64,000 nt of DNA from Leifsonia sp. 1010 (lineage in GTDB: Bacteria; Actinomycetota; Actinomycetes; Actinomycetales; Microbacteriaceae), in contig NZ_JAVDSL010000001.1 in the NCBI RefSeq assembly GCF_031455295.1, positions 868,001-932,000 of the forward strand. Direction: 5' to 3'. A program made the translations under genes and the position numbers. How positions within the stretch are numbered: position 1 is the stretch's first letter; every line of letters starts with the position of its first letter. The notes below the pieces were generated by a model. The model was not told the DNA's origin, did not search any database, and worked only from the letters and a program-made list of their open reading frames with translations. This document shows positions 1 through 8,042 of this stretch, one piece after another.

Positions 1-753
1 TGTCAACTGAATCGGGTAGGTCGCCTGGCCCTGTTGGGGGTCGAGGTAACGCTCTTGCAGGTAGCCGGTCACTCCTGTGGGGGTCGGTGTTCCCGGCGCT
101 CCGACGGCGACGTCGAACGTCTGCTCGACCGTGCCGGAGAAGTCCTCGATGCGCAGCTTCTGCTCGCCCGTCGACACGACCACGCGGCGGTCGAGCGTCG
201 TTGTCCGGTCGAGGGCGTCGGTCCGCACCCATCCGGCCGTCTGTGCCGGCGCTGCGCCGTTCGACTGGGACGGCAGCTTCTGTCGCGCGGGTGTCATGAC
301 GAGCGTCCACGCGCCGTCGGAGCGCACGGGGACGATCACGGTCGGCCGTCCGGTGAAGTTCATGAACGCGAAGCGGGCGACCGCGACGTGTTCGTCGTTG
401 TAGATGGGCGTGTCCGTCGCGATGGTGTAGACGTCGTGCGACACGGGGGGCACGTCGGAGCTCGCGTACGGGAGAAGTCCGGGGATGACCGCGTCGTACC
501 GGGCTTCCGGGAGTGCCGCGACCTGGTCGGCGGTCAGCGCCGTGTGGTCGCCGGCGCGCACCGCCACCCCGCCGTCCTGCGTCGAGGAGCCGGAAGCGCG
601 GTCGGCGCCTTTCTGCTGCGGTTGCGCGACGACGGTCGCCACGGCCCCGACCGCGAGGACGACCGCCGTCGCCCCGAGGACGACGGCCATGACGAGCCGG
701 CGCCGGTGTCGGCGCCGGCGGTCACGCCGCGGGTGTTCGGGCAGCTCCGTCAT
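1..753 (-). CDS. L,D-transpeptidase-like cell wall protein, C-terminus outside window
   Basis: Visible part is 251 codons, open to the left edge. The ATG at 753 follows a strong GGAGGGAGG ribosome site. The N-terminus has a short Arg-rich cytoplasmic tail and one membrane segment (about residues 20-43), then a Ser/Gly/Asp-rich linker. The exported part contains the sequences GAPGTPTPTG and YLQERYLDP, which resemble the substrate loop of YkuD-type L,D-transpeptidases; the catalytic HxG-SxGC motif would lie beyond the edge and is not seen. Members cross-link peptidoglycan or attach proteins to it outside the membrane. It sits 58 nt downstream of the DUF11 surface protein on the same strand, so the two may be co-transcribed. 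Family call is from recognition of the partial domain. Confidence 0.72.
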   Translation of the reverse strand, partial: MTELPEHPRRDRRRRHRRRLVMAVVLGATAVVLAVGAVATVVAQPQQKGADRASGSSTQDGGVAVRAGDHTALTADQVAALPEARYDAVIPGLLPYASSDVPPVSHDVYTIATDTPIYNDEHVAVARFAFMNFTGRPTVIVPVRSDGAWTLVMTPARQKLPSQSNGAAPAQTAGWVRTDALDRTTTLDRRVVVSTGEQKLRIEDFSGTVEQTFDVAVGAPGTPTPTGVTGYLQERYLDPQQGQATYPIQLT

Positions 754-811
754 CCCATCCCTCCCTCCGAGGACGGCGCCTGCATCGCCATGGCCTCACG
801 GCCCGCGCGGA

Positions 812-3800
812 TCATCCGGAGACTCCCGGGAGAGCGTTGCGCGGCAGGGGGGTGTCGACCGTGGCGGGTGGCGTGGCGGTTACCTTGCCGCCGCCGGGCG
901 TGGTGCCCGTGACGAACGCCGTGTTGTCCACGTGTCCCGCATCCAGGTCAGCCTGCGTCAGCTGGTAGGTCGCCGTTGCCGTGACCTTCTGGCCCGGGGC
1001 CAGCGTGCCCGGGGTTCCCGGCCAGGCGTAGGTCAGCGGGGACAGGCCCGGCATCAGGTCGGCGACCGCCACGTTGCTGATGGTCACGTTTCCCGTGTTC
1101 TTCGACGTAAAGGTGTAGGTGACGACATCGCCGACCTTGGCCGGGTTCGAGACCCCGGCCGAGTTGGCCGACTTGGTCAACGTGAGGTCCGGGCCCTGCG
1201 TCAGCGGTACTTCAGCGGAAGCGGGAGTCGGCGTCACCGTGAGACCGCCGGCCGTGGCTGACGCGGTCGCGGTGTTGGGAACCAGGCCGTTATTAATGTC
1301 GGCCTGCGTCAGTTGGTAAGTCGCCGTCGCGGTGACCGTCTGGCCGATGCCGAGTATGCCGACGATTCCTGGCCAGTTGTACGTCAGAGTCGAGAGGCCG
1401 GGATGTGGGTCTGTGATGCTTGCGCCCGTGACCGCAATGCCACCAATATTCTTGAGCGCGAAACTGTAGGTGATCGTGTCGCCGACCTTCGCGGGAGACG
1501 CGACAGCGGAAGGATCTGCCGTCTTCGTGAGGGTGAGCTCCGTGATCTGAGCCCGCGCCTTACAGGCTGCAGCGGTTGAACCGGCGGGGCAGTTGCTGCC
1601 CTGCGTGGGGGAGACAATGACGTTGTCCATGATTTTGTTGCCGACGTCGGAGTGCTTGGCGGTCACCGAGTAGGTGATCGTCGCGGTGGCGCCCGGTGCG
1701 AGCGGACCCGACCATGCCAGGTTCGGCGCCGTGTACGCGACCGCCCCCGAGGACGCGGTCTGGTCGCCGTTGTAGGTGCTGTCGACCAGCGTGTCGGTCA
1801 GATCATCCGTGAATGACGCGTTTTCGTACGCCTGAGTGCCGGTGTTGGTCACCGTCACCGTATAGGTGAGCTTGTCGCCTATTCGGGCGACCGGCGCCGA
1901 GACGGACTTCTTGAACGCCAGGGAACACTGCGACGGGTCGGCCTGGACCGTGAAGCGGGTCGGGCCGGAGGAGTTGCCGCCGGGGGCATCGCTGCCGGCC
2001 GGGGAGGTGGTGACCGCGTTGGCGGTGTTCGAGAGAGTCACCGGAGCTGCCGCGTCACAGGAGACCGGCGGAGCGGTGGTCTGGAAGCAGAGCTGGGGAG
2101 CGTCGCCGTTCCAGTTGAGCTTGATCTGACCGCTCACGACACCGGAGGGGTCGTTGACGCCGTTCACCGTGACGGAGGCTGTGATCGAGGTGACCGTGGT
2201 GGGGATGGTCGCGAGATTGAGCGTGCCCCCCGCTGCCAAGGTGACGTTGTTGAAGCCGCTGATGATGTTGTTGTTCTGGTCACGCAAGGTGACCGACGAG
2301 TTGGTGTAGGTGCCCGCCACCATGCCCGGCAGGGTGAGCGAGGTCCAGCCGCGGAAGCTCGAGGATCCCGTGCCGCAGTAGTAGGCGGGCGGGTTGACCG
2401 TGATGGAGCTCGGCCCGGTGACTCCGACGCACCCGCCGCCGGTGATCGCGTTGAAGAAGGTGATCTGACCGGAGTCGCCGGTCGCGACGAGACAGTTCGG
2501 GGCGACGTCATAGGCCGTGCGCGTCGTGTAGTTGATCCGGTTCTGCGGCTGAGTGAAGCCCGCGCACGCGGGAACAGCACCCGTGCCGCTCCAGAGGGAG
2601 AAGTCGCGACACGTGACGTTGTTCGTTGCCGCCGTGTACACCTTGGTCCCCAGTTGGAACCCCTCACCCATGAGATACGTGAAGTTGGCCCCCGTGCCGG
2701 TGTACGGGTTGGCCGTGGTATTGCCGTTGGTGTCCCAGCACGCGGAGCTGCCGCTGTTGGCTGTACTTGCCATGGCGCAGATACCCTTTTGGGCGCCGGT
2801 CGTGGTCAGAATCGGCGCGTACACGACCGAGCCGTTGGTCGCGAGACCCGGGTCCACGACGGGCCAACTACCGGCACATGCACCCAGAGTCGAAATGCTG
2901 AAGCAGTAAGTGCGGAAGGACGTGCCGGCGACCGGTGAAACCGGCGCACTGACGTATACGGCGTTCCCGTACACGGCGGACGAGCCGGAAACGTTGGTGA
3001 CGGCAACGGCGTTGGGCAGCAAGACGCTGTTCTGCAGGGTTCCCGTCGGGGTGATCTGGAGAAGGCGCACGCCGCTCGTCGTCATCACGGCCGCGTACGT
3101 GAACCCGTTGTAGAAGAGTCCGGTGCCATTGATCATGGCACCGATGTTCGTGTCGATGTCCGGTGCCGGGAACAGCGGCCGGAATCCACAGCTTGTCGGG
3201 GTCGTAGTCGACAGATCGAGACAGGCTACGCCCACCTGACCGGTCGAACTGTCGGTAGTTCCGCTGCCGGCGTACCAGTACATCTTGTTCGCGTTGATCC
3301 ACATGCCGTTCTGCATGGCGGAGAACCCGACGAACTCGGTGCCCGTACCGATCGGCTGGCCGACCGTCGAGGACCAGTACTGGTTGTTCGCGTTCGTGGG
3401 CCAGCCGGGGCAGGTCGTGCCGTCGGTCTTGGCGCAATAGACGATCGGCCCGTTGCGGTGGTGATACACGTTGTACGTCAGGCCGTTGCGCGAGAGCGTC
3501 ATGTAGGCGTCACCGGACGCCGTCGTCAGGATGTTCGAGGTCGGGCTCGGGAACTTGGCCGACACCTGGGCAGTGCCCTGCGGCACCACCGTTCCGGTGT
3601 AGCCGAGACCGTTGGCGTTCGACGGGGGCGTGCCGTTCGTCCAGGTGACGCCGCCGTTCGTCGAGTACTGGGGCGTGACCGCGCCCTCGGCGTTCTGGTT
3701 GGGCGGGAGCTGCAGCGACCCGGGGACGTACGTGCCGGAGCTGGAGATCACGTCTTTGAGGTTGACGGATCCGTTCTCACCCGTGTTGTTCTGGTAGCTG

Positions 3801-4072
3801 ACGACCCACTTGAGGTTGTCGCCGGGCTTCGCCGTGCCGGTCGCCGCGCCGCCGGGGGCGTCGGAGGATCGCGCCACGGAGCCGTTCGTCGTGTTGGTCG
3901 CCGTCTTGAAGATGGTCGAGACGGCGGTGGTCGCGGCGTTGGAGTAGTACTGCGGGAGGATCAGGGTGCCGACGAGCGCGCCGACGGCGACGCACGCCGC
4001 GACGAACATGCCGAGGCTCCAGCGGCGAGCCAGCTTGACCCGGCGGGAACGGCTTCGGATTTGACGCGTCAT
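812..4072 (-). CDS. DUF11-repeat surface-exposed protein
   Basis: 1086 aa from the ATG at 4072, which has GGGGGAG about 8 nt upstream; an ATG 36 nt further upstream lacks such a site. A basic N-terminus and a membrane or signal segment (about residues 20-45) are followed by a large extracellular region rich in Thr, Asn, Gly and Ser. Three conserved DUF11-type immunoglobulin-like repeats lie at about residues 716-845, 846-962 and 963-1086, with the signature K-V-G-D-x-(I/V)-T-Y-(S/T)-F and ATYQLTQAD in the last two; a weaker one lies near residues 95-190. The stop comes soon after the last repeat: no LPxTG motif, membrane helix or basic tail is present, so covalent sortase anchoring is not supported. 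Residues about 190-690 match nothing I recognise. Function is probably structural or adhesive. Confidence 0.75.
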   Translation of the reverse strand: MTRQIRSRSRRVKLARRWSLGMFVAACVAVGALVGTLILPQYYSNAATTAVSTIFKTATNTTNGSVARSSDAPGGAATGTAKPGDNLKWVVSYQNNTGENGSVNLKDVISSSGTYVPGSLQLPPNQNAEGAVTPQYSTNGGVTWTNGTPPSNANGLGYTGTVVPQGTAQVSAKFPSPTSNILTTASGDAYMTLSRNGLTYNVYHHRNGPIVYCAKTDGTTCPGWPTNANNQYWSSTVGQPIGTGTEFVGFSAMQNGMWINANKMYWYAGSGTTDSSTGQVGVACLDLSTTTPTSCGFRPLFPAPDIDTNIGAMINGTGLFYNGFTYAAVMTTSGVRLLQITPTGTLQNSVLLPNAVAVTNVSGSSAVYGNAVYVSAPVSPVAGTSFRTYCFSISTLGACAGSWPVVDPGLATNGSVVYAPILTTTGAQKGICAMASTANSGSSACWDTNGNTTANPYTGTGANFTYLMGEGFQLGTKVYTAATNNVTCRDFSLWSGTGAVPACAGFTQPQNRINYTTRTAYDVAPNCLVATGDSGQITFFNAITGGGCVGVTGPSSITVNPPAYYCGTGSSSFRGWTSLTLPGMVAGTYTNSSVTLRDQNNNIISGFNNVTLAAGGTLNLATIPTTVTSITASVTVNGVNDPSGVVSGQIKLNWNGDAPQLCFQTTAPPVSCDAAAPVTLSNTANAVTTSPAGSDAPGGNSSGPTRFTVQADPSQCSLAFKKSVSAPVARIGDKLTYTVTVTNTGTQAYENASFTDDLTDTLVDSTYNGDQTASSGAVAYTAPNLAWSGPLAPGATATITYSVTAKHSDVGNKIMDNVIVSPTQGSNCPAGSTAAACKARAQITELTLTKTADPSAVASPAKVGDTITYSFALKNIGGIAVTGASITDPHPGLSTLTYNWPGIVGILGIGQTVTATATYQLTQADINNGLVPNTATASATAGGLTVTPTPASAEVPLTQGPDLTLTKSANSAGVSNPAKVGDVVTYTFTSKNTGNVTISNVAVADLMPGLSPLTYAWPGTPGTLAPGQKVTATATYQLTQADLDAGHVDNTAFVTGTTPGGGKVTATPPATVDTPLPRNALPGVSG

Positions 4073-4200
4073 GGTCAGCACTCCCCCACTCGCGCCCAGT
4101 CGTTGCACAGGGGGGACCAGCCGACCAGGGGTCGGTCGGTGAGCACGTGTGTCGTCACGAGTGAGCGCTTCAAAATGTTCCTCAACGTTCAGCGATCGCA

Positions 4201-4226
4201 GCGCCTCCGACGAGTCGGAGGAGCGC
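4201..4226. repeat. Short perfect palindrome upstream of the DUF11 gene
   Basis: CCTCCGAC and GTCGGAGG face each other across a 2-nt spacer (4204-4221), and the flanks gcg/cgc nearly extend the stem. It lies about 130 nt upstream of the surface-protein start, so it could be a leader hairpin or an operator. No function assigned. Confidence 0.4.
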
Positions 4227-4260
4227 CGCTTTCACGAGCGAATGCGTTCGGGGACCAGGT

Positions 4261-4278
4261 GTCCTCACTTATGAGGAC
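4261..4278. promoter_or_regulatory. Candidate operator palindrome GTCCTCA-N4-TGAGGAC
   Basis: Perfect 7-bp inverted repeat with the 4-nt spacer CTTA, in the 525-nt noncoding region between the DUF11 protein and the SDR gene. The surrounding bases (about 4260-4390) are clearly more AT-rich than the genes. Such spacing fits a dimeric regulator site, but no regulator is encoded nearby. Confidence 0.35.
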
Positions 4279-4430
4279 GATGGTTCCGGTGTTCTATTAC
4301 GCGACGACGGCCAGGTTTTTATTACCGAACTATCACCACGTCCGGAACGGACCCGAAAGACAGCTGTCGAAGAAAAACACCTGATCAGGCAAAAGAAACG
4401 CTGCAAGGACAGCACGCGAGAAGGGAGGCG

Positions 4431-4472
4431 CCGGCGGGTTCGCGGGCACCCGAAGCCAGGCGAACCCGCCGG
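4431..4472. repeat. 13-bp perfect inverted repeat in intergenic region
   Basis: CCGGCGGGTTCGC (4431-4443) is perfectly complementary to GCGAACCCGCCGG (4460-4472) around a 16-nt loop. It could terminate transcription reading in from either side; the minus-strand SDR gene ends to its right and already has a better terminator candidate at 4577-4610. No T-run follows on either strand. Confidence 0.4.
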
Positions 4473-4576
4473 TCTTCATCTCGGGGCGGCGGATGGGAGA
4501 CGCCGACGCGGGAGATGGCCCCGGACCGATCACAGCAGGCGGCCGCCGACAAAGAAAGACAGCTGACGCAGAAAGA

Positions 4577-4610
4577 CCGCGCCGCCGCACGACGGGGTGC
4601 GACGGCGCGG
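4577..4610 (-). terminator. Rho-independent-like terminator after the SDR gene
   Basis: A 14-bp stem (one G-U pair) with a 6-nt loop lies 24 nt beyond the stop of the minus-strand SDR and is followed on that strand by TCTTTC. Position and structure fit an intrinsic terminator. Confidence 0.6.
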
Positions 4611-4633
4611 CCGTCAGAACGTGACGAGTCGGA

Positions 4634-5452
4634 CTACAGGCGACGCCAGTCGTCCGAGGTCAGGTGCGACCCGGCCTGCGGGCCCATCTGCAGCATCCCG
4701 CCGTCCACCGCCCAGGATGCGCCGGTTACGTACGAGGCCGCCGGTGACGCCAGGAACGCGATGACCGCGGCGATCTCGCGTGCGTCTCCCGGACGTCCGA
4801 GCGGGATGCCGGGGCGGTGGACCTCGCGCGGGTCCTCATCCTCCGCGTCGTTCATCGGCGTCGAGATCTCGCCGGGCGCGACGGCGTTCGCGGTGATGCC
4901 GTACTCGCCGAGCTCCAGCGCGAGGGTCTTCAGGAGGCCGCCGAGCCCGTGCTTCGCGGCATCGTACGCGGCGGATCCGACCCGCGGCTGGTGCTCGTGG
5001 ACGCTGGTGACGCCGATGATGCGGCCGCCGCGTCCCGCATCCACCATCCGCCGGGCCATGCGCTGGATGCAGACGAACGCGCCGTCGAGGTCGGCGCAGA
5101 CGGTCTTCCGCCAGGTCTCCCAGTCGGTCTCGAAGAAGGGGGTGCCGCCGTTCAGGCCGGCATTGTTGACGAAGACGTCGCAGCCGCCGAGCTCGTCGGC
5201 CATGCGGTCGACGACGTCGCCGCAGGCCGGGGCGTCGGTGGTGTCGAGCTGCGCGACGACGGCACGGCGGCCGGTCTCGCGGACGAGGCGCGCGGTCTCC
5301 TCCGCGCCCTCCTCGTCGGAGTGCCAGGTGATGCCGACGTCCATGCCTGCCTGGGCGAGGGCGGCCGCGGTCGCTCGGCCGATGCCGGAGTCGGAGCCGG
5401 TGACGATGGCGGTGCGCGGGTCGGTGAGTTCCGGATACGAGTGATCAGCCAT
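4634..5452 (-). CDS. SDR family oxidoreductase
   Basis: 272 aa NAD(P)-dependent short-chain dehydrogenase, probably cytosolic. It has the Gly-rich cofactor motif (TGSDSGIG, about residues 19-26), the NNAG motif and the catalytic Ser with YDAAK (YxxxK). It resembles glucose-1-dehydrogenase-like and SDR 'safeguard' oxidoreductases; the substrate cannot be read from sequence. I chose the ATG at 5452 (MADHS) over one 36 nt upstream because it leaves 56 nt for the divergent promoter shared with the HAD gene. A terminator candidate follows it. Confidence 0.85.
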   Translation of the reverse strand: MADHSYPELTDPRTAIVTGSDSGIGRATAAALAQAGMDVGITWHSDEEGAEETARLVRETGRRAVVAQLDTTDAPACGDVVDRMADELGGCDVFVNNAGLNGGTPFFETDWETWRKTVCADLDGAFVCIQRMARRMVDAGRGGRIIGVTSVHEHQPRVGSAAYDAAKHGLGGLLKTLALELGEYGITANAVAPGEISTPMNDAEDEDPREVHRPGIPLGRPGDAREIAAVIAFLASPAASYVTGASWAVDGGMLQMGPQAGSHLTSDDWRRL

Positions 5453-5508
5453 GCCCGGAACGGTGCACCCCATGCCGGGCGTGCGCAAGGGGTGGTAGTC
5501 GTGGAGCC

Positions 5509-6177
5509 ATGACGATCTCCGCAGTGCTCTTCGATGTCGACGGGACCCTGGTCGACTCCAACTTCCTTCACGTCGACGCGTGGAGCCGCGCGTTCGCCGA
5601 CATGGGGACGCCCGTCGACTCGTGGCGCATCCACCGGGCCATCGGGCAGGACTCCGCCCGGCTGCTGGAGGGGCTGGTCGGCGATCGCGACGACGACTGG
5701 ATCACGCGGGCGAAGGACCTGCACTCGCGGTACTACCGCGAGCAGGCCGGGCGGCTGCGGGCGTTCGAACACGCGGGCGACCTCCTGCGGGAGCTGTCGT
5801 CGCGCGGGATCCGGGTGGTGCTCGCGACCTCCGCGCCGACGGACGAGCTGGAACTGCTCATGGATGCTCTGGATGCGGAGGACGCCATCCACGCGACCAC
5901 GAACGCCGACGATGTGGCGACGGCCAAACCCGAGCCCGGGATCATCGAGGTCGCGCTGGAACGCGCGGGATGCGCGCCATCCGACGCGCTCTTCATCGGC
6001 GACTCGACGTGGGACATGATGGCCGCGGCGCGCGCGCACGTCCGCGCGGCGGGCGTGCTCTCCGGTGGGGTGGGGCCCTCCGAGCTGCTCGAAGCCGGAG
6101 CGGTGTCGGTGTTCGACGATCCGGCCGACCTGCTCGACCGCATCGACGGCGTTCTCAGCGGTCGACGGTCGGCCTGA
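5509..6177 (+). CDS. HAD-family phosphatase
   Basis: 222 aa. Motif I FDVDGTLVDSN at the N-terminus carries the nucleophilic Asp and the general acid; motif II is ATSAP; Lys lies in TAKPEPG; motif IV is FIGDSTWDMMAA. A helical cap occupies about residues 20-80, as in phosphoglycolate phosphatase and beta-phosphoglucomutase relatives. Substrate unknown. Divergent from the SDR gene at 4634-5452. Confidence 0.85.
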   Translation: MTISAVLFDVDGTLVDSNFLHVDAWSRAFADMGTPVDSWRIHRAIGQDSARLLEGLVGDRDDDWITRAKDLHSRYYREQAGRLRAFEHAGDLLRELSSRGIRVVLATSAPTDELELLMDALDAEDAIHATTNADDVATAKPEPGIIEVALERAGCAPSDALFIGDSTWDMMAAARAHVRAAGVLSGGVGPSELLEAGAVSVFDDPADLLDRIDGVLSGRRSA

Positions 6178-6296
6178 GAGCCCGCTGGGCCTGCGGCGAG
6201 CGCGCGCTCCGCAGCGACCGCTCGCGACATCCCTCTTGCCAAGCGCGGGCGCTGGGCGTTCGATAGGTGCCGACGAGTCCGACGAGAGGAGTCGCC

Positions 6297-6596
6297 ATGT
6301 CGGCGAGCGAGCTCGAGATGTCCAGCGTGCGGTACCCGTACCGGGGCCGCATCTTCCACGTGGAGAAGAAGACGGCGGGGGTGTGGGTCGTCCTCGACGA
6401 ATCGCACGCCGAACTGGGGACCCTGATCCGCGTCGCCGTCGAAGGGGAGGAGCACGAGCCGGTGTTCGGCGCCGTGCCCCCGGGCTACACGGAGACCCTG
6501 CACGAAGGATCCGACTGGAAGATGCTCGTCGCATCCCTCATCAACGAGTCGCTGGACGCGGAGACGGCCGCGACGGGCAACCAGGGAGAGGCATGA
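6297..6596 (+). CDS. Small conserved-looking protein, unknown function
   Basis: 99 aa. The ATG at 6297 is preceded by GAGAGGAG at ideal spacing, so an upstream in-frame ATG at 6267 is rejected. Sequence is soluble and mixed, with no signal or membrane segment; aromatic-rich beginning (VRYPYRGRIFHVEKK) and a C-terminus LINESLDAE. It overlaps the next gene by ATGA (6593-6596), so the two are translationally coupled. I do not recognise the family. Confidence 0.7.
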   Translation: MSASELEMSSVRYPYRGRIFHVEKKTAGVWVVLDESHAELGTLIRVAVEGEEHEPVFGAVPPGYTETLHEGSDWKMLVASLINESLDAETAATGNQGEA

Positions 6597-6940
6597 CGGT
6601 CCGTCTCAACAAGAAGGCGCTGGAGCACGCCAGAAAGCTGGTCGAGCAGGGCAAGGTCGTGCACGACGAGCGCGACGACTGGAGTGAGCACGCCCCCAGT
6701 GCCGACGAGGAGAACCGGTACGTCGAGAAGAACGGCTGGGACGACTACGCGCTCTGGCACCTCGGCGAGGATCCGGACAAGAGCGAGGAGACGAAGGGCC
6801 GCTTCAGCTTCCCGTTCGGCGACTTCTCCAAGGTGCACCGCTGTGCGGTGATCTCGCTGGAGAGCCGCGCCGCACAGAACGACCACGACGACATCGCCCG
6901 CGAGACCAAGCGCCTGCTCGACCTGATCGACGGGGAGTAG
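6593..6940 (+). CDS. Small hydrophilic protein, unknown function
   Basis: 115 aa, highly charged, starting in the ATGA overlap with the preceding gene. Central sequence NGWDDYALWHLGEDP followed by FPFGDFSKVHR looks conserved and ends in a helix rich in Glu/Asp/Arg (ARETKRLLDLIDGE). The pattern is reminiscent of small actinobacterial proteins of unknown function. Cytosolic by composition. Confidence 0.75.
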   Translation: MTVRLNKKALEHARKLVEQGKVVHDERDDWSEHAPSADEENRYVEKNGWDDYALWHLGEDPDKSEETKGRFSFPFGDFSKVHRCAVISLESRAAQNDHDDIARETKRLLDLIDGE

Positions 6941-6967
6941 CCCGCGCGACGGGCTACGATTGCCCGG

Positions 6968-7162
6968 ATGAACGCGACGTTGCGCACGACACTCGGCTGG
7001 GTCTCCGCCGTGACGCTCAACGTCGGCGCGCTGCTCTTCGTCGTCGGACTGCTGCTGCCGCGGACGGGTGGCGACGCCCCGGTTCTCGGCGTCGGCGTGG
7101 GGATGTGCGTGGTCGGTCTCGTCGCGGGCGGCTGCTGGCTGGCCGGGCGGCCGCACGTCTGA
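6968..7162 (+). CDS. Small two-helix membrane protein
   Basis: 64 aa with two hydrophobic stretches (about residues 10-30 and 38-58) separated by a short PRTGGDAP turn. It starts at ATG 27 nt after the previous stop. Function unknown; the strong hydrophobic pattern argues for a real gene. Confidence 0.55.
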   Translation: MNATLRTTLGWVSAVTLNVGALLFVVGLLLPRTGGDAPVLGVGVGMCVVGLVAGGCWLAGRPHV

Positions 7163-7169
7163 GTTGTGC

Positions 7170-7208
7170 GGCTGCTCGCCGACGGCCGCACCCGGACAGC
7201 GAGCAGCC
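7170..7208. terminator. Hairpin between convergent genes (first of two)
   Basis: GGCTGCTCGC (7170-7179) pairs perfectly with GCGAGCAGCC (7199-7208). It begins 8 nt after the plus-strand stop at 7162 and faces the minus-strand gene ending at 7277, so it probably separates the two transcripts. No T-run. Confidence 0.5.
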
Positions 7209-7233
7209 CCGCCCTGGGATGAGGAGGGCGGGG
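7207..7233. terminator. Hairpin between convergent genes (second of two)
   Basis: CCCCGCCCT (7207-7215) pairs perfectly with AGGGCGGGG (7225-7233) and abuts the preceding hairpin. Likely acts with it as a bidirectional terminator. Confidence 0.5.
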
Positions 7234-7276
7234 CCGGTCGGGTACCGGTGTGATGCCGGTGGCTGGATGCGGTGGA

Positions 7277-7651
7277 TCAGTCCGGGGGCTCGACGTGCCC
7301 CACGAGGTCCGGGTTGGACGGCTGGTCGGCCGGATCGAAGTCGGCGGGCGGCGGCTCGGCCTGGTCGGTGCCGCTGTCGGCGGCCGTCACATCCTCCGCC
7401 CCCTCGGGAGCGACCCCGGTCTCGTGCGGTGCGGAGACGTCTCCGGACTGGCCGGCTTCCGTCTCGGCGGGCTCGGCGGCCTGGGCGTCGCGCTCGGCGC
7501 CGGCTGCGGTGTCCGATCCGGCCTCCTCCGCGCCCGCGACATCCTGATCGGAGGTGTCGACGGCGCCCTGGCCCTGCTCGAAGCGCTCGGGCTTGTCCTC
7601 GGCCGGAACGCCCTCGGCGTCCGTGTTCGGCAGTCCGCTGGTGTCACTCAT
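7277..7651 (-). CDS. Acidic low-complexity protein
   Basis: 124 aa from the ATG at 7651, which has a near-perfect GGAAGGAG site. The protein is strongly acidic and rich in Ala, Glu, Asp, Gly and Pro with almost no hydrophobic core, so it is probably disordered. No signal peptide. It follows another acidic small protein on the same strand (7674-7886), with 22 nt between them, suggesting a two-gene unit. Function unknown. Confidence 0.65.
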   Translation of the reverse strand: MSDTSGLPNTDAEGVPAEDKPERFEQGQGAVDTSDQDVAGAEEAGSDTAAGAERDAQAAEPAETEAGQSGDVSAPHETGVAPEGAEDVTAADSGTDQAEPPPADFDPADQPSNPDLVGHVEPPD

Positions 7652-7673
7652 GCTTCGCTCCTTCCCGGGCGCC

Positions 7674-7886
7674 TCACGGCTTGCCCTCTTCGCTGTACGA
7701 GGTGGCGGAGTTTCCGTCATCCGGTTCTTCGCGGGCGTCGTCGAGATCCGGAATGACCTCCTGGATCACGTCCTTGTCCGCGGTGGGCTCGGCGGCACCG
7801 CCGTCGTCGCCCTCGAGGTCGCCGGCCAGACCGTTGGTGGGGTCGTTGCCGTTGATCGGCTCCTGTGCGTCTCGCGAATCGGTCAT
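7674..7886 (-). CDS. Small acidic protein
   Basis: 70 aa, start ATG at 7886 (MTDSRDAQEP). Acidic and hydrophilic, with a possible short helix (KDVIQEVIPDLDDAREE). Similar in composition to the downstream neighbour. No recognised domain. Confidence 0.55.
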   Translation of the reverse strand: MTDSRDAQEPINGNDPTNGLAGDLEGDDGGAAEPTADKDVIQEVIPDLDDAREEPDDGNSATSYSEEGKP

Positions 7887-7989
7887 GGGCCCCACGAAAC
7901 GCCGCACCCCCGCCGCCCGCAAGGGGGGTGCCCCGCCGTCGCGCCTCGGCGTACCGTGGCTGCCCCTCCCCCGCGCCCCCTCGCCAACG

Positions 7990-8042
7990 GCTCCGGAGTT
8001 TTTCCGCGTTTCGCGGTCGAAAAGGGCGAAAAAGTCAGGAGC
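7990..8042. repeat. Palindromic repeat, family 2 copy A
   Basis: Left arm 7990-8007 and right arm 8026-8042 are imperfect inverted copies ending in AAAAAGTCAGGAGC, around an inner perfect hairpin CCGCG-TTT-CGCGG (8004-8016). The right arm contains the stop codon of the minus-strand gene at 8035. The same right arm recurs at 60784-60801. Confidence 0.65.
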
